DNA of 5,274 nt, taken from the NCBI GenBank assembly GCA_946480965.1, contig CAMLMI010000335.1, positions 1 through 5,274 on the forward strand, written 5' to 3'. The stretch is from an uncultured Verrucomicrobiales bacterium. Lineage in GTDB: Bacteria > Verrucomicrobiota > Verrucomicrobiae > Limisphaerales > CANJSG01. Under the pieces are notes generated by a model, which did not search any database, was not told the DNA's origin, and was given only the letters and a program-made list of their open reading frames with translations. A program made the translations under genes and the position numbers. Shown in pieces: positions 1 through 4,851 of the stretch; position 1 is the stretch's first letter, and each line of letters opens with the position of its first letter.

Positions 1-1178
1 TCCATGATCCACTCCAGATAGGCCCAGCCCTCGGCGGGATCGGCCAGGCCGTCGAAGCGCGATTGCTGGAGGGTGAGGCCCTTGATCTTGCCGGACACGG
101 ACGTGCCGCCGTGGGCCGAATCCCATTCCCAGTCCTCCAAGAAATCCCAGCGCCGCGCGGATGAACCGAGCTGCGGCGGCGGCACGGCGTTGAAGGGCTG
201 GCCCGTGACCTGGAAGAAGATTTTGCGGGCGTCCTCTTCCTTGATCCGGGGCTTGAGGGATTCAACGGTCCAGAGGTCGTTGCCGCGACGTCCGCCGGCG
301 TTGTAGCACTCGGCCAGGAGGATCTGCTCGTCGCCCATGCGGCGCAGCCATTGCAACGGAGCGCGCGCCGCTTCCACGGTTTCGGCACGGGCGGCTTGGG
401 CGGTCCAATGGAGCGTGAGCCACGGACGGGCGTTGATGAGGAAGAAGGCGACGAGCCCGAGAGCCATGCCGCTCCAGACGGGGTTCCAGAACGCCGCGCC
501 CTCCATACCCCGCTGGAGACGCGCACCGTTCAGCAGCCGGTGCAGGGCCAGGGCGCTGAGGAACGGCGTGAGCGGCAGGAGCCCCAGGCCGAAGTAGATC
601 ACCGCCACAAAGGCGAAGGGCATTAGCGTGAGGTAGAGAAGGCTGTAGCAGACGGCCACAAACAACGCCGCGCCGCTGGCCACCAGCAGCCCCCGCGAGA
701 GCGGACGTTCGGGCCGCCGGACATGCCGCCAGACGAGCGCTCCGCAGACCGGCACCAGCGCCACGGCCGCGACGTGCCAAAACGTGGGAATCGGGTCGAA
801 GAACACGCCTCCGCTGAAGTGCGTGCTGAGCTCGAAGAGGAGCGTGATGACCGGCAGCAGCACGCCGAAGAAGAAGGCGAAGGGCATGAGCCGCGCCCTT
901 TCCCGGTTGGGATTCCAATCCGAGGCTTCGACCCGAGCCGCTGGCGCCTTGCGGGTTTGCTCCGGTTCGGGCGCGGGCCCCATGCGTTGGAGCACTTGGC
1001 GCACTTGCTCCGCCGTGACGATGGGAAACAGGTCGTCTGGCAGCTCCTCTTCCACGTGGCGGCGCAGATCGGCGACGACTTCGTCCGCGTCCAGGCCGTC
1101 GCCGGACGGCAGTGAGGCGCGGTAGGCGCGCAGGTGTTCCTCCAACGCGTCCTGGGCGGACTTGGACCAGTGGTTCAT
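1..1178 (-). CDS. Polytopic membrane protein with HAAS-like N-terminal domain, 3' end outside window
   Basis: I read 392 codons from the ATG at 1178 to the left edge without a stop; the C-terminus is outside the window. Residues 1-70 form a charged helical domain (RRHVEEELPDDL, then TAEQVRQVLQRMG) resembling the HAAS/DUF1700 or permease-prefix domains often encoded just after PadR genes. A linker follows, then about five hydrophobic segments near residues 96-115, 133-150, 161-186, 187-212 and 233-249. From residue 250 the chain is soluble, with SGKIKGLTLQQSRFDG and AYLEW near the visible end; this might begin a beta-rich VIT-like domain, but that is weak. The start is well fixed: AAGGAGGAG lies upstream, inside the last codons of padR, whose stop is 3 nt away. 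Coupling to PadR suggests this membrane protein is the repressor's target. The substrate or role is unknown; HAAS membrane proteins are poorly characterised. Confidence 0.85.
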   Translation of the reverse strand, partial: MNHWSKSAQDALEEHLRAYRASLPSGDGLDADEVVADLRRHVEEELPDDLFPIVTAEQVRQVLQRMGPAPEPEQTRKAPAARVEASDWNPNRERARLMPFAFFFGVLLPVITLLFELSTHFSGGVFFDPIPTFWHVAAVALVPVCGALVWRHVRRPERPLSRGLLVASGAALFVAVCYSLLYLTLMPFAFVAVIYFGLGLLPLTPFLSALALHRLLNGARLQRGMEGAAFWNPVWSGMALGLVAFFLINARPWLTLHWTAQAARAETVEAARAPLQWLRRMGDEQILLAECYNAGGRRGNDLWTVESLKPRIKEEDARKIFFQVTGQPFNAVPPPQLGSSARRWDFLEDWEWDSAHGGTSVSGKIKGLTLQQSRFDGLADPAEGWAYLEWIM

Positions 1179-1181
1179 GGC

Positions 1182-1523
1182 TTATTCTCCTCCTTGGCGA
1201 AGCTCGTCGGCGTCGCGGTTCATCCGGTCCAGATAGGCGTTCATGCGCTTCATCTGTTCCCGGCCGGCCGGGGTGAGGCTGTAGTATTTCCGGGCGGGCC
1301 CTTCGGCCGATTCCTCCAGGCGGGTGGCCACGAGACCGGCCACGCGGAGGCGCGAAAGCAGCGGGTAGAGCGTGCCCTCGGTGACGCCGAGGCTGGGGAT
1401 GGCGGCGAGCGTCTTGACCAGCTCGTAGGCGTAGCGCTCGCGATGGGCGAGGGCATTGAGGATGCAGAGCTCCAGCAGCCCTTTGCGGACCTGCACGGTC
1501 CAGTTGTCGAAGAAGTCGTCCAT
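1182..1523 (-). CDS. PadR family transcriptional repressor
   Basis: This 113-residue protein is a typical short PadR-family winged-helix DNA-binding regulator. Seen in the sequence: the N-terminal VQVRKGLLELCILNAL helix, the recognition region LGVTEGTLYPLLSRLRVAGLV, the wing with the ARKYYSLTPAGREQM signature, and a C-terminal helix (MNAYLDRMNRDADEL) that probably serves dimerisation. I chose the ATG at 1523 because it gives the usual PadR N-terminus (MDDFFDNW); in-frame GTG 1538 and TTG 1541 are alternatives, and GTG has an AAGG about 6 nt upstream. The gene sits 3 nt before the HAAS-like membrane protein gene and is surely co-transcribed with it. A 21-bp inverted repeat over the likely promoter, just upstream, suggests autorepression. 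The effector cannot be told from sequence. Confidence 0.93.
   Translation of the reverse strand: MDDFFDNWTVQVRKGLLELCILNALAHRERYAYELVKTLAAIPSLGVTEGTLYPLLSRLRVAGLVATRLEESAEGPARKYYSLTPAGREQMKRMNAYLDRMNRDADELRQGGE
1187..1195 (-). promoter_or_regulatory. Shine-Dalgarno sequence inside the end of padR
   Basis: On the minus strand AAGGAGGAG precedes the ATG at 1178 by about 8-10 nt. It is made by the codons for the last PadR residues (Gln-Gly-Gly-Glu), so ribosomes finishing padR are placed at the next start. It is the strongest ribosome binding site in the window. Confidence 0.8.
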
Positions 1524-1541
1524 CTCGCCTCGTGTCACCAA

Positions 1542-1562
1542 CTACCTTGCTACGCATAGTAG
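1542..1562. promoter_or_regulatory. Candidate PadR operator (21-bp inverted repeat)
   Basis: The sequence has the symmetrical form CTAC-N2-TGC-N3-GCA-N2-GTAG, with 14 of 21 positions agreeing with their reverse complement. It lies 19 bp upstream of the padR ATG and covers the likely -10 element. PadR dimers commonly bind dyads at their own promoters, so this is the natural candidate site. Binding is inferred, not shown. Confidence 0.5.
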
Positions 1563-1582
1563 ATGTGCGTGCGGTTTGGCAA
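1556..1582 (-). promoter_or_regulatory. Candidate sigma-70-type promoter for padR operon
   Basis: On the minus strand TTGCCA (1582-1577) matches the -35 consensus at five of six bases, and TACTAT (1561-1556) matches the -10 at four of six, including the key second A and last T. The spacer is 15 nt, which is short; a 17-nt spacer gives the poorer CTATGC. The -10 lies within the inverted repeat at 1542-1562, so a bound repressor would block it. Transcription from here would leave a leader of about 25 nt before the ATG at 1523. Confidence 0.35.
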
Positions 1583-1608
1583 GCGAACTTTCCGGAGCGA
1601 AACGGAGA

Positions 1609-1624
1609 GCGGCGAAGCAGCCGC
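1609..1624 (-). terminator. Short hairpin at the end of the CvpA-like gene
   Basis: GCGGC-GAAGCA-GCCGC forms a perfect 5-bp stem with a 6-nt loop, starting at the last base of the CvpA-family stop codon. No run of T follows on the minus strand, only TCTCCGTTTCG. It may help end the upstream transcript before the padR promoter, but the evidence is slight. Confidence 0.2.
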
Positions 1625-2262
1625 TATTTCCCGATGATGTCGTTGAGGGTGCGGCTGGTCTTTTGCCCGAGGGTCTCGGAGGCGGCGACCTTGGGGGAGG
1701 GCGAAGGCCCGATCAGCAGGTGGCCCACGTGGGTCCGGATCTGGGGGCCGACGATGGATTCGCGAAACGCCGTGTGCTGGATGCGGGCGGGATGGACCCA
1801 GCCGAAGAAGTCGCTGCCGAAGTCCGCCTGCGCCTTCTGCGCGGCGGCGTCCACCTGGGCCTTGGAGTAGGAGACGGAGTTCAGCAGGGCCAGCCCGGCG
1901 ATCAGGATGAGGGCGTGGTGGACCACGCCGGCGCCCATGCCGAGGTAGAATTCGCCGCTGCCGAAGATGTCCTTGCTGACGAGCTTCTCGCCCATCTTCG
2001 CCTTGAGGATGCCGGTGAGGCTGGCGGCCACGAGCGCGATGGCGATGTAGGCGATGACCTTGCAACCGGTGAGGCTGACCGGGATGAGGGCCTTGAGCTG
2101 CTGGCCGAGGGGGGCGTGCGCGTAGGCGCCGACGACGACGATCACGGCCCACTGGAGGAGGGGCAGGAGCTCGCCCGACATGCCGAGCTTGCGGCCGCGG
2201 ACGACGCCCCAGATGAGGAGCCCGAGGGCGAGGATGTCGAACCAGTTGGGGACGATGTTCAT
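1624..2262 (-). CDS. CvpA family membrane protein
   Basis: The 212-residue product fits the CvpA (colicin V production protein) family of small inner-membrane proteins, whose biochemical role is unsettled. Four hydrophobic segments are visible: about residues 8-22, 32-49, 67-87 and 105-130. The first carries the family pattern of an Asp before the helix and a Gly plus basic loop after it (WFDILALG, then GVVRGRKLGMSGE). The remaining 80 residues are soluble, rich in Ala and Gln, with a C-terminal tail. Length is near the family norm, perhaps with a longer tail. The ATG at 2262 has no good Shine-Dalgarno (C/T-rich upstream). It lies 19 bp after the small CZB-like gene in the same direction, so the two probably share a transcript. 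Cell-envelope maintenance is the usual inference for the family. Confidence 0.82.
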   Translation of the reverse strand: MNIVPNWFDILALGLLIWGVVRGRKLGMSGELLPLLQWAVIVVVGAYAHAPLGQQLKALIPVSLTGCKVIAYIAIALVAASLTGILKAKMGEKLVSKDIFGSGEFYLGMGAGVVHHALILIAGLALLNSVSYSKAQVDAAAQKAQADFGSDFFGWVHPARIQHTAFRESIVGPQIRTHVGHLLIGPSPSPKVAASETLGQKTSRTLNDIIGK

Positions 2263-2281
2263 GGCGGGAAAGGGGGAGGGG

Positions 2282-2563
2282 TCAGCCTTTGGAGAGCTTG
2301 GCTTTCCAGGACATCCTCTGCGCGGCGAGGTTGGCCGAGGCCCTGGAGAAGCTCCCGCCCATGTCCATGGAACGGAGAGTCTGTTCTTCCCGGCCTTCCA
2401 GCGCGAAGGCGAGAACGACGGAGGCTTCCCGATGAAGCTGGGCGTGAAGGGCCTTCACCGGTCGGCCATCGACGGAGCGCCCGGCCTGGATGGCGGCTTG
2501 CAGCCTGGCCCTCCAGACGCCGTGGGCGGCGATGGCTTGGGTGATCTCGTCGGTCTGGGTCAT
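2282..2563 (-). CDS. Stand-alone CZB-like protein lacking the cysteine segment
   Basis: The 93-residue product matches both ends of the CZB (chemoreceptor zinc-binding) domain. Helix 1 reads IAAHGVWRARLQAAI, with the expected ligand His14 and Trp17. After a turn at residues 28-34 it resumes with VKALHAQLHREASVVLA, giving His40 and His44 with the family spacing, and ends with GGSFSRASANL and MSWKAKL. The usual middle part, with the Cys ligand in a CxFGxW-type motif, is absent, and the protein has no Cys. In E. coli DgcZ the ligands are His22, Cys52, His79 and His83, so about 31 residues appear lost in frame. Whether it still binds zinc is open. The ATG at 2563 starts at the family N-terminus; the frame extends to 2674, but that extra part looks non-family. 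No clear ribosome site is visible. The CvpA-family gene follows by 19 bp. Confidence 0.72.
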   Translation of the reverse strand: MTQTDEITQAIAAHGVWRARLQAAIQAGRSVDGRPVKALHAQLHREASVVLAFALEGREEQTLRSMDMGGSFSRASANLAAQRMSWKAKLSKG

Positions 2564-2634
2564 AACGGCGAGAAACGCCCTCGCCGCAGGAAGCGGATGC
2601 ACGAGGCGTTCCAATCGCATCCTTGGTATCGTCC

Positions 2635-2667
2635 CCGGCCGCCGAAACTTGAATGCGACGCGGCCGG
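2635..2667. repeat. GC-rich inverted repeat between the DUF362 and CZB-like genes
   Basis: Two perfect 8-bp arms, CCGGCCGC (2635-2642) and GCGGCCGG (2660-2667), are separated by 17 nt. With a small bulge the stem can extend to GTCC/GGAC. It could stop transcription from the DUF362 gene or lie in the leader of the CZB-like gene. There is no T-run, so its role is not established. Confidence 0.3.
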
Positions 2668-2700
2668 ACGGCAACCGCCCGTCGCCCGAAAGCGACCGCT

Positions 2701-2719
2701 CGTGCCCGGAAACGGCACG
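2701..2719 (-). terminator. Possible weak terminator hairpin after the DUF362 gene
   Basis: On the minus strand CGTGCC-GTTTCCG-GGCACG forms a 6-bp stem beginning 7 nt after the TAG stop of the DUF362 gene. The position suits a terminator, but the stretch after it (AGCGGTCGCTTTCGGG) lacks a real T-run. A second, longer inverted repeat follows at 2635-2667. Confidence 0.3.
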
Positions 2720-2726
2720 CGCGCCG

Positions 2727-3866
2727 CTACGGCACCATCTCCACGCGCAGTCGCTTGGGGTTTGACACCCCGAGTTCGAGCAGCTCGGCGTTGGTATAGA
2801 TCTCCCGGGGCGCCTCGGACCGGGGCATCTTGGCGATGTCGCGCTGGCGCTCCAGTTCCGTCAGGGCGAAGGCGTCGAGCGCCACGGGATCGCGGCTGAA
2901 CCAGAGCTGGTTCAACGGCACGGCGTAGTGGAGGAGGCTCCGGCTCTCGCCCTGGTATTGGCAGATCAGCGCGTCGGTGATGTTCAGCGCCACCCGGTCG
3001 AAGATTTCCGGCATCCCGTAGATCTCCGGCAAGGCGGAGAGCAGGCGGTCGCCACGGCCGTCGAACCGGAGCGCATTGTCCACGCTGCCAAGGGCGGTGC
3101 TGAAGAGGTGACCGGCCACGCCCGCGTCGTTTCTGTTCAGCAGCGGGGCGATGGAGATGATCCTGTCCGCGCCGAGGATCGCCCGCGTCAGGTGGGACTT
3201 CCGCCCGGTCGCGTCGGCCCCTTGCCGATACTCCAGATCGCCCACGAGCAGGGTGCCCTGGACCGGGTTGTCGTAGAACACGTCCTTGTCGAACCCCGCC
3301 TCCACGCTGCCGACGAGGTTCACGCCGAGCCTTTCGGCCAAGGCGGGATAACCGGCCGAGCGCAGGTCGCTCATCCGGCGGTCCAGGATGGTGATGTTCG
3401 TGCGGGCGATGCCGGCCTCGATCAGCCCCTCGGCCACGGCCTGGACCACCGGGAGGCGGGTGCCGCTGGTCGGGCCCGGGGCGGAGAAGACCTTGAGCAC
3501 GACCTTCTGCTCCGGCGCGACGAAAGCGCGCCATGCCTCGGCCGGATCGGACTTCCCGGCGAGCCGCGTCACCCCGTCGCGCACCATCTGGCGCACGGGC
3601 TCCAGCCGCGCGCGGGAAGTCTCGGTCGCGTCCGCGTTCTGGACCACGACGATGCGGGACTGCGCCTTGGGCGGCGCGTTCGGCGACAACGGAAGCTCCT
3701 CGGCCGCCCGTCCGGCCATCGCGACCAGCAGGGCGGCACCGACTCCAACCAGCAAATGCACAACGTGGGTAGCCATGAACCAGCGGCGGAACGTGGCCGA
3801 GGCACGGGCCCCTGTCCATCCCGTCCATCTCGCCGAATCGGTCCCGTTCCGCGTGGCCCGCATCAT
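2727..3866 (-). CDS. DUF362 domain-containing exported protein, probable Tat substrate
   Basis: From the ATG at 3866 the product has 379 residues. The body fits DUF362, a family of unknown biochemical role: VVLKV at about 122-126 followed by LPVVQAVAEGLIEAG, then ADRIISIAPLLNRNDAGVAG (233-252), NITDALICQYQG (295-306) and SRDPVALDAFA (324-334). It has one Cys and no ferredoxin-type cluster. The N-terminus shows TFRRWFM (25-31), a hydrophobic stretch (35-52) and an Ala-rich cleavage region (GRAAEE), as in a twin-arginine signal. That motif decides the start: ATG 3776 would drop the RR pair and leave no Lys or Arg before the hydrophobic core. ATG 3863 and TTG 3929 are also possible, and none has a Shine-Dalgarno. 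Export to the periplasm is inferred. The gene is divergent from the RelE-like gene. Confidence 0.8.
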   Translation of the reverse strand: MMRATRNGTDSARWTGWTGARASATFRRWFMATHVVHLLVGVGAALLVAMAGRAAEELPLSPNAPPKAQSRIVVVQNADATETSRARLEPVRQMVRDGVTRLAGKSDPAEAWRAFVAPEQKVVLKVFSAPGPTSGTRLPVVQAVAEGLIEAGIARTNITILDRRMSDLRSAGYPALAERLGVNLVGSVEAGFDKDVFYDNPVQGTLLVGDLEYRQGADATGRKSHLTRAILGADRIISIAPLLNRNDAGVAGHLFSTALGSVDNALRFDGRGDRLLSALPEIYGMPEIFDRVALNITDALICQYQGESRSLLHYAVPLNQLWFSRDPVALDAFALTELERQRDIAKMPRSEAPREIYTNAELLELGVSNPKRLRVEMVP

Positions 3867-3960
3867 GCGTGGTGGAAATGCGGTTTGGCTCGTGGCCCGC
3901 ACGCCCCGTCGTTTTTTACCAGTGTTCAACCCGGCGGCTCTGTGGTTAAACCGTCGTCAA
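3867..3960. other. Divergent intergenic region
   Basis: These 94 bp separate the minus-strand DUF362 gene from the plus-strand RelE-like gene and must hold the start signals of at least one. It includes a T-run (GTTTTTTACC) and a perfect small palindrome, GGTT-A-AACC, at 3944-3952, 8 bp before the toxin-like ATG. I see no convincing -35/-10 pair on either strand. If the DUF362 start is TTG 3929, the gap shrinks to 31 bp. Confidence 0.4.
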
Positions 3961-4326
3961 ATGCCGCACTTCCAGATCATCTTCAATCCGACCAGCGCCG
4001 CCGAACTGAGCAAGCTGCCCAAGGACCTGCAGCTCGACATCCTAGGCAACTTCCGCGGCCTCCCGCAGGACGTTCTTGCGACCGACATGGAGCACTTCGG
4101 CAAGCTGGAACGCGGCGGCAAGACGCTCTTCCGCTTCCGCGTGGGCGACTACCGGATCTACTTCGAGAAGCACCCGCTCGGCGTCGTCGTCCACCGCGTC
4201 CTGAGCAAGAACACGCTGAAGGATTTCCGCTTCCGCAGCGGCCTCGCCACGGGTGAGGACAGCGACCTCCAGAACAACCCGAAGTTCTGGGAGCTGATCG
4301 AGGCGGCGAAGAGCCAGCTGGGGTGA
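3961..4326 (+). CDS. RelE/ParE superfamily toxin-like protein, no adjacent antitoxin
   Basis: The 121-residue product has the RelE/ParE-fold layout: a first strand (FQIIFNP), two helices (SAAELSKLPKDLQLDILGNF), then the diagnostic strand GGKTLFRFRVGDYRIYFE (52-69) and VVVHRVLSKNTLKDF (75-89). RelE toxins cleave mRNA on the ribosome and ParE toxins act on gyrase; sequence alone does not decide. The position of the C-terminal catalytic Tyr of E. coli RelE (Tyr87) seems to be Phe89 here, so activity may differ. About 30 residues follow the core (GEDSDLQNNPKFWELIEAAK), longer than the common toxins of 85-100 residues. I see no antitoxin gene within 500 bp downstream, and the upstream neighbour is the divergent DUF362 gene. 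The ATG at 3961 begins directly at the first strand; no Shine-Dalgarno is visible. It may be a solitary, domesticated family member. Confidence 0.82.
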   Translation: MPHFQIIFNPTSAAELSKLPKDLQLDILGNFRGLPQDVLATDMEHFGKLERGGKTLFRFRVGDYRIYFEKHPLGVVVHRVLSKNTLKDFRFRSGLATGEDSDLQNNPKFWELIEAAKSQLG

Positions 4327-4353
4327 GCAAATTTAAGGACGGCAAAGCCTAGG

Positions 4354-4390
4354 GCGCGTCTTCAATCCCGATAAGGGTTTGAAGATGCGT
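4354..4390. repeat. Long hairpin, 16-bp stem and 5-nt loop
   Basis: GCGCGTCTTCAATCCC (4354-4369) pairs with GGGTTTGAAGATGCGT (4375-4390) across the loop GATAA, with one T-T mismatch and two G-U pairs. It begins 27 nt after the RelE-like stop codon. No T-run follows, so it is not a classic intrinsic terminator, though it could slow polymerase or protect an mRNA 3' end. Since it overlaps the suspected IS end, it may instead be the subterminal repeat of the element. Confidence 0.6.
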
Positions 4391-4425
4391 GGTGGAGAAA
4401 ACGTTTGAGGAGGCGAGGTGGTTGA

Positions 4426-4606
4426 GATCGAACGTTGTCGGAGCTGCTGTGGCAGCGGCTAAACAACCCGGCGAAACCGATCGGCCGTGATGATGACAAC
4501 CGCCAAAGGGCGTCCGTCGCGCGACAACCGGCTAATGATGGAGTCCATGATCTTCTGGCTACGGGCAGGCTGTCCGTGGCGGAATCCGCCCGAACGGTTC
4601 GACTGA
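4426..4606 (+). pseudogene. Frameshifted N-terminal fragment of an IS5-type transposase
   Basis: Two pieces in different frames align in order with the start of IS5-family transposases. The first (from 4426) reads DRTLSELLWQRL, like the family's opening LSDEQWxRL. The second (4490-4606) reads KGRPSRDNRLMMESMIFW then LRAGCPWRNPPERFD and stops at TGA 4604; the family has GRPxxDNRLxLE, R-TGAPWRDLPERFG. The roughly 20-codon distance between the Trp and the GRP is as expected, so a frameshift between about 4470 and 4505 explains the break. The first piece has no start codon of its own at the family N-terminus. After 4606 the expected continuation (W..V..RFRRW and the DDE core) is not found in any frame. 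The gene is dead; only about 60 of some 250 or more residues remain. Confidence 0.7.
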
Positions 4607-4634
4607 GCAGAAGGATCTTGATGCCCTTATCGAG

Positions 4635-4826
4635 ATGTTTCGCACCCGGTTCATCCACTTTAAGCCGCTTGATCGGCCGGTTGGGGTGCGATTGATCAAG
4701 CAGGTGCTGACGGGCTGCATTGCTGTTTTGGAACGATTGGCAAAGGCTCCAATAGCTGGTCCTGTCTCTGCGATGGAGAGCGATGGCGAGCACAGGAAGC
4801 ATTTGCGAGCGCAGCCCATGTTCTGA
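4635..4826 (+). CDS. Unassigned small open frame (63 residues), doubtful
   Basis: An ATG-initiated frame of 63 codons starts MFRTRFIHFKPLDRPVGVR and continues with a helix-like stretch, LIKQVLTGCIAVLERLAK, ending QPMF before TGA at 4824. The same frame is open upstream to 4551. The amphipathic pattern looks protein-like, but I recognise no family, and no ribosome binding site precedes the ATG. It ends 25 bp before rtcB. It could be a remnant of a gene cut by the IS insertion, a small real gene, or chance. Confidence 0.2.
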   Translation: MFRTRFIHFKPLDRPVGVRLIKQVLTGCIAVLERLAKAPIAGPVSAMESDGEHRKHLRAQPMF

Positions 4827-4835
4827 ACCTTCATC

Positions 4836-4841
4836 AGGGAG
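4836..4841 (+). promoter_or_regulatory. Ribosome binding site of rtcB
   Basis: AGGGAG lies 10 nt before the ATG at 4852 and supports that start. It is a moderate Shine-Dalgarno, somewhat far from the start codon. Confidence 0.55.
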
Positions 4842-4851
4842 ATACGTTTCA

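Larger units (their letters stand above)
4353..4606 (+). mobile_element. Remnant of an IS5-superfamily insertion sequence
   Basis: The transposase N-terminus at 4426-4606 lies about 70 bp inside GGGCGCGTCTTCAA (from 4353), which follows CTA and has the look of an IS5-group terminal repeat next to a TA target. This left end is a guess from general appearance. No matching inverted end (such as TTGAAGACGCGCCC) was found before 4851, so the right half is lost. The element therefore cannot move by itself. The right limit given is only where recognisable transposase sequence stops. Confidence 0.5.
4327..4851. other. 525-bp region without an intact gene; mobile-element debris
   Basis: Between the RelE-like stop and the rtcB ATG the sequence looks less GC-rich than its surroundings, and no frame gives a full-length recognisable protein. 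It contains a long hairpin (4354-4390), a frameshifted IS5-type transposase N-terminus (4426-4606) and an unassigned small frame (4635-4826). Open frames on the minus strand across it show no family pattern. It looks like an old insertion site. Confidence 0.6.

Noticed and set aside
262..1557. A 431-codon open frame on the minus strand across the PadR and membrane protein genes
   Set aside because: Its product is Arg/Ala/Pro-rich low-complexity sequence, typical of an out-of-frame reading of GC-rich DNA, and it overlaps two genes with clear family or coupling evidence.
1456..2544. A 362-codon open frame on the plus strand opposite the CvpA and CZB-like genes
   Set aside because: Asp/Glu/Gly-rich product without any family pattern, antisense to genes that are recognisable.
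2610..2660. Promoter for the CZB-like gene (TTCAAG, 17 nt, GATACC on the minus strand)
   Set aside because: Only three of six matches in each box within GC-rich DNA, no better than chance.
2564..2674. N-terminal extension of the CZB-like protein to an upstream start at 2674
   Set aside because: The extra 37 residues are Arg/Pro-rich and do not belong to the domain; the family-like N-terminus begins at ATG 2563.
2560..3828. A 422-codon minus-strand frame over the DUF362 gene
   Set aside because: Arg/Pro/Gly-rich shadow reading; the DUF362 motifs are in another frame.
2928..4256. A 442-codon plus-strand frame opposite the DUF362 gene and into the toxin-like gene
   Set aside because: Composition of an antisense shadow and it conflicts with two supported genes.
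4358..4386. Possible single CRISPR repeat (TCTTCAATCCC...GGGTTTGAAGA)
   Set aside because: The dyad looks somewhat repeat-like, but no second copy or regular spacing exists in the window and no cas gene is present.
4327..4634. Antitoxin gene downstream of the RelE-like gene
   Set aside because: No frame gives an antitoxin-like DNA-binding protein; the only recognisable coding signal is the IS5-type transposase fragment.
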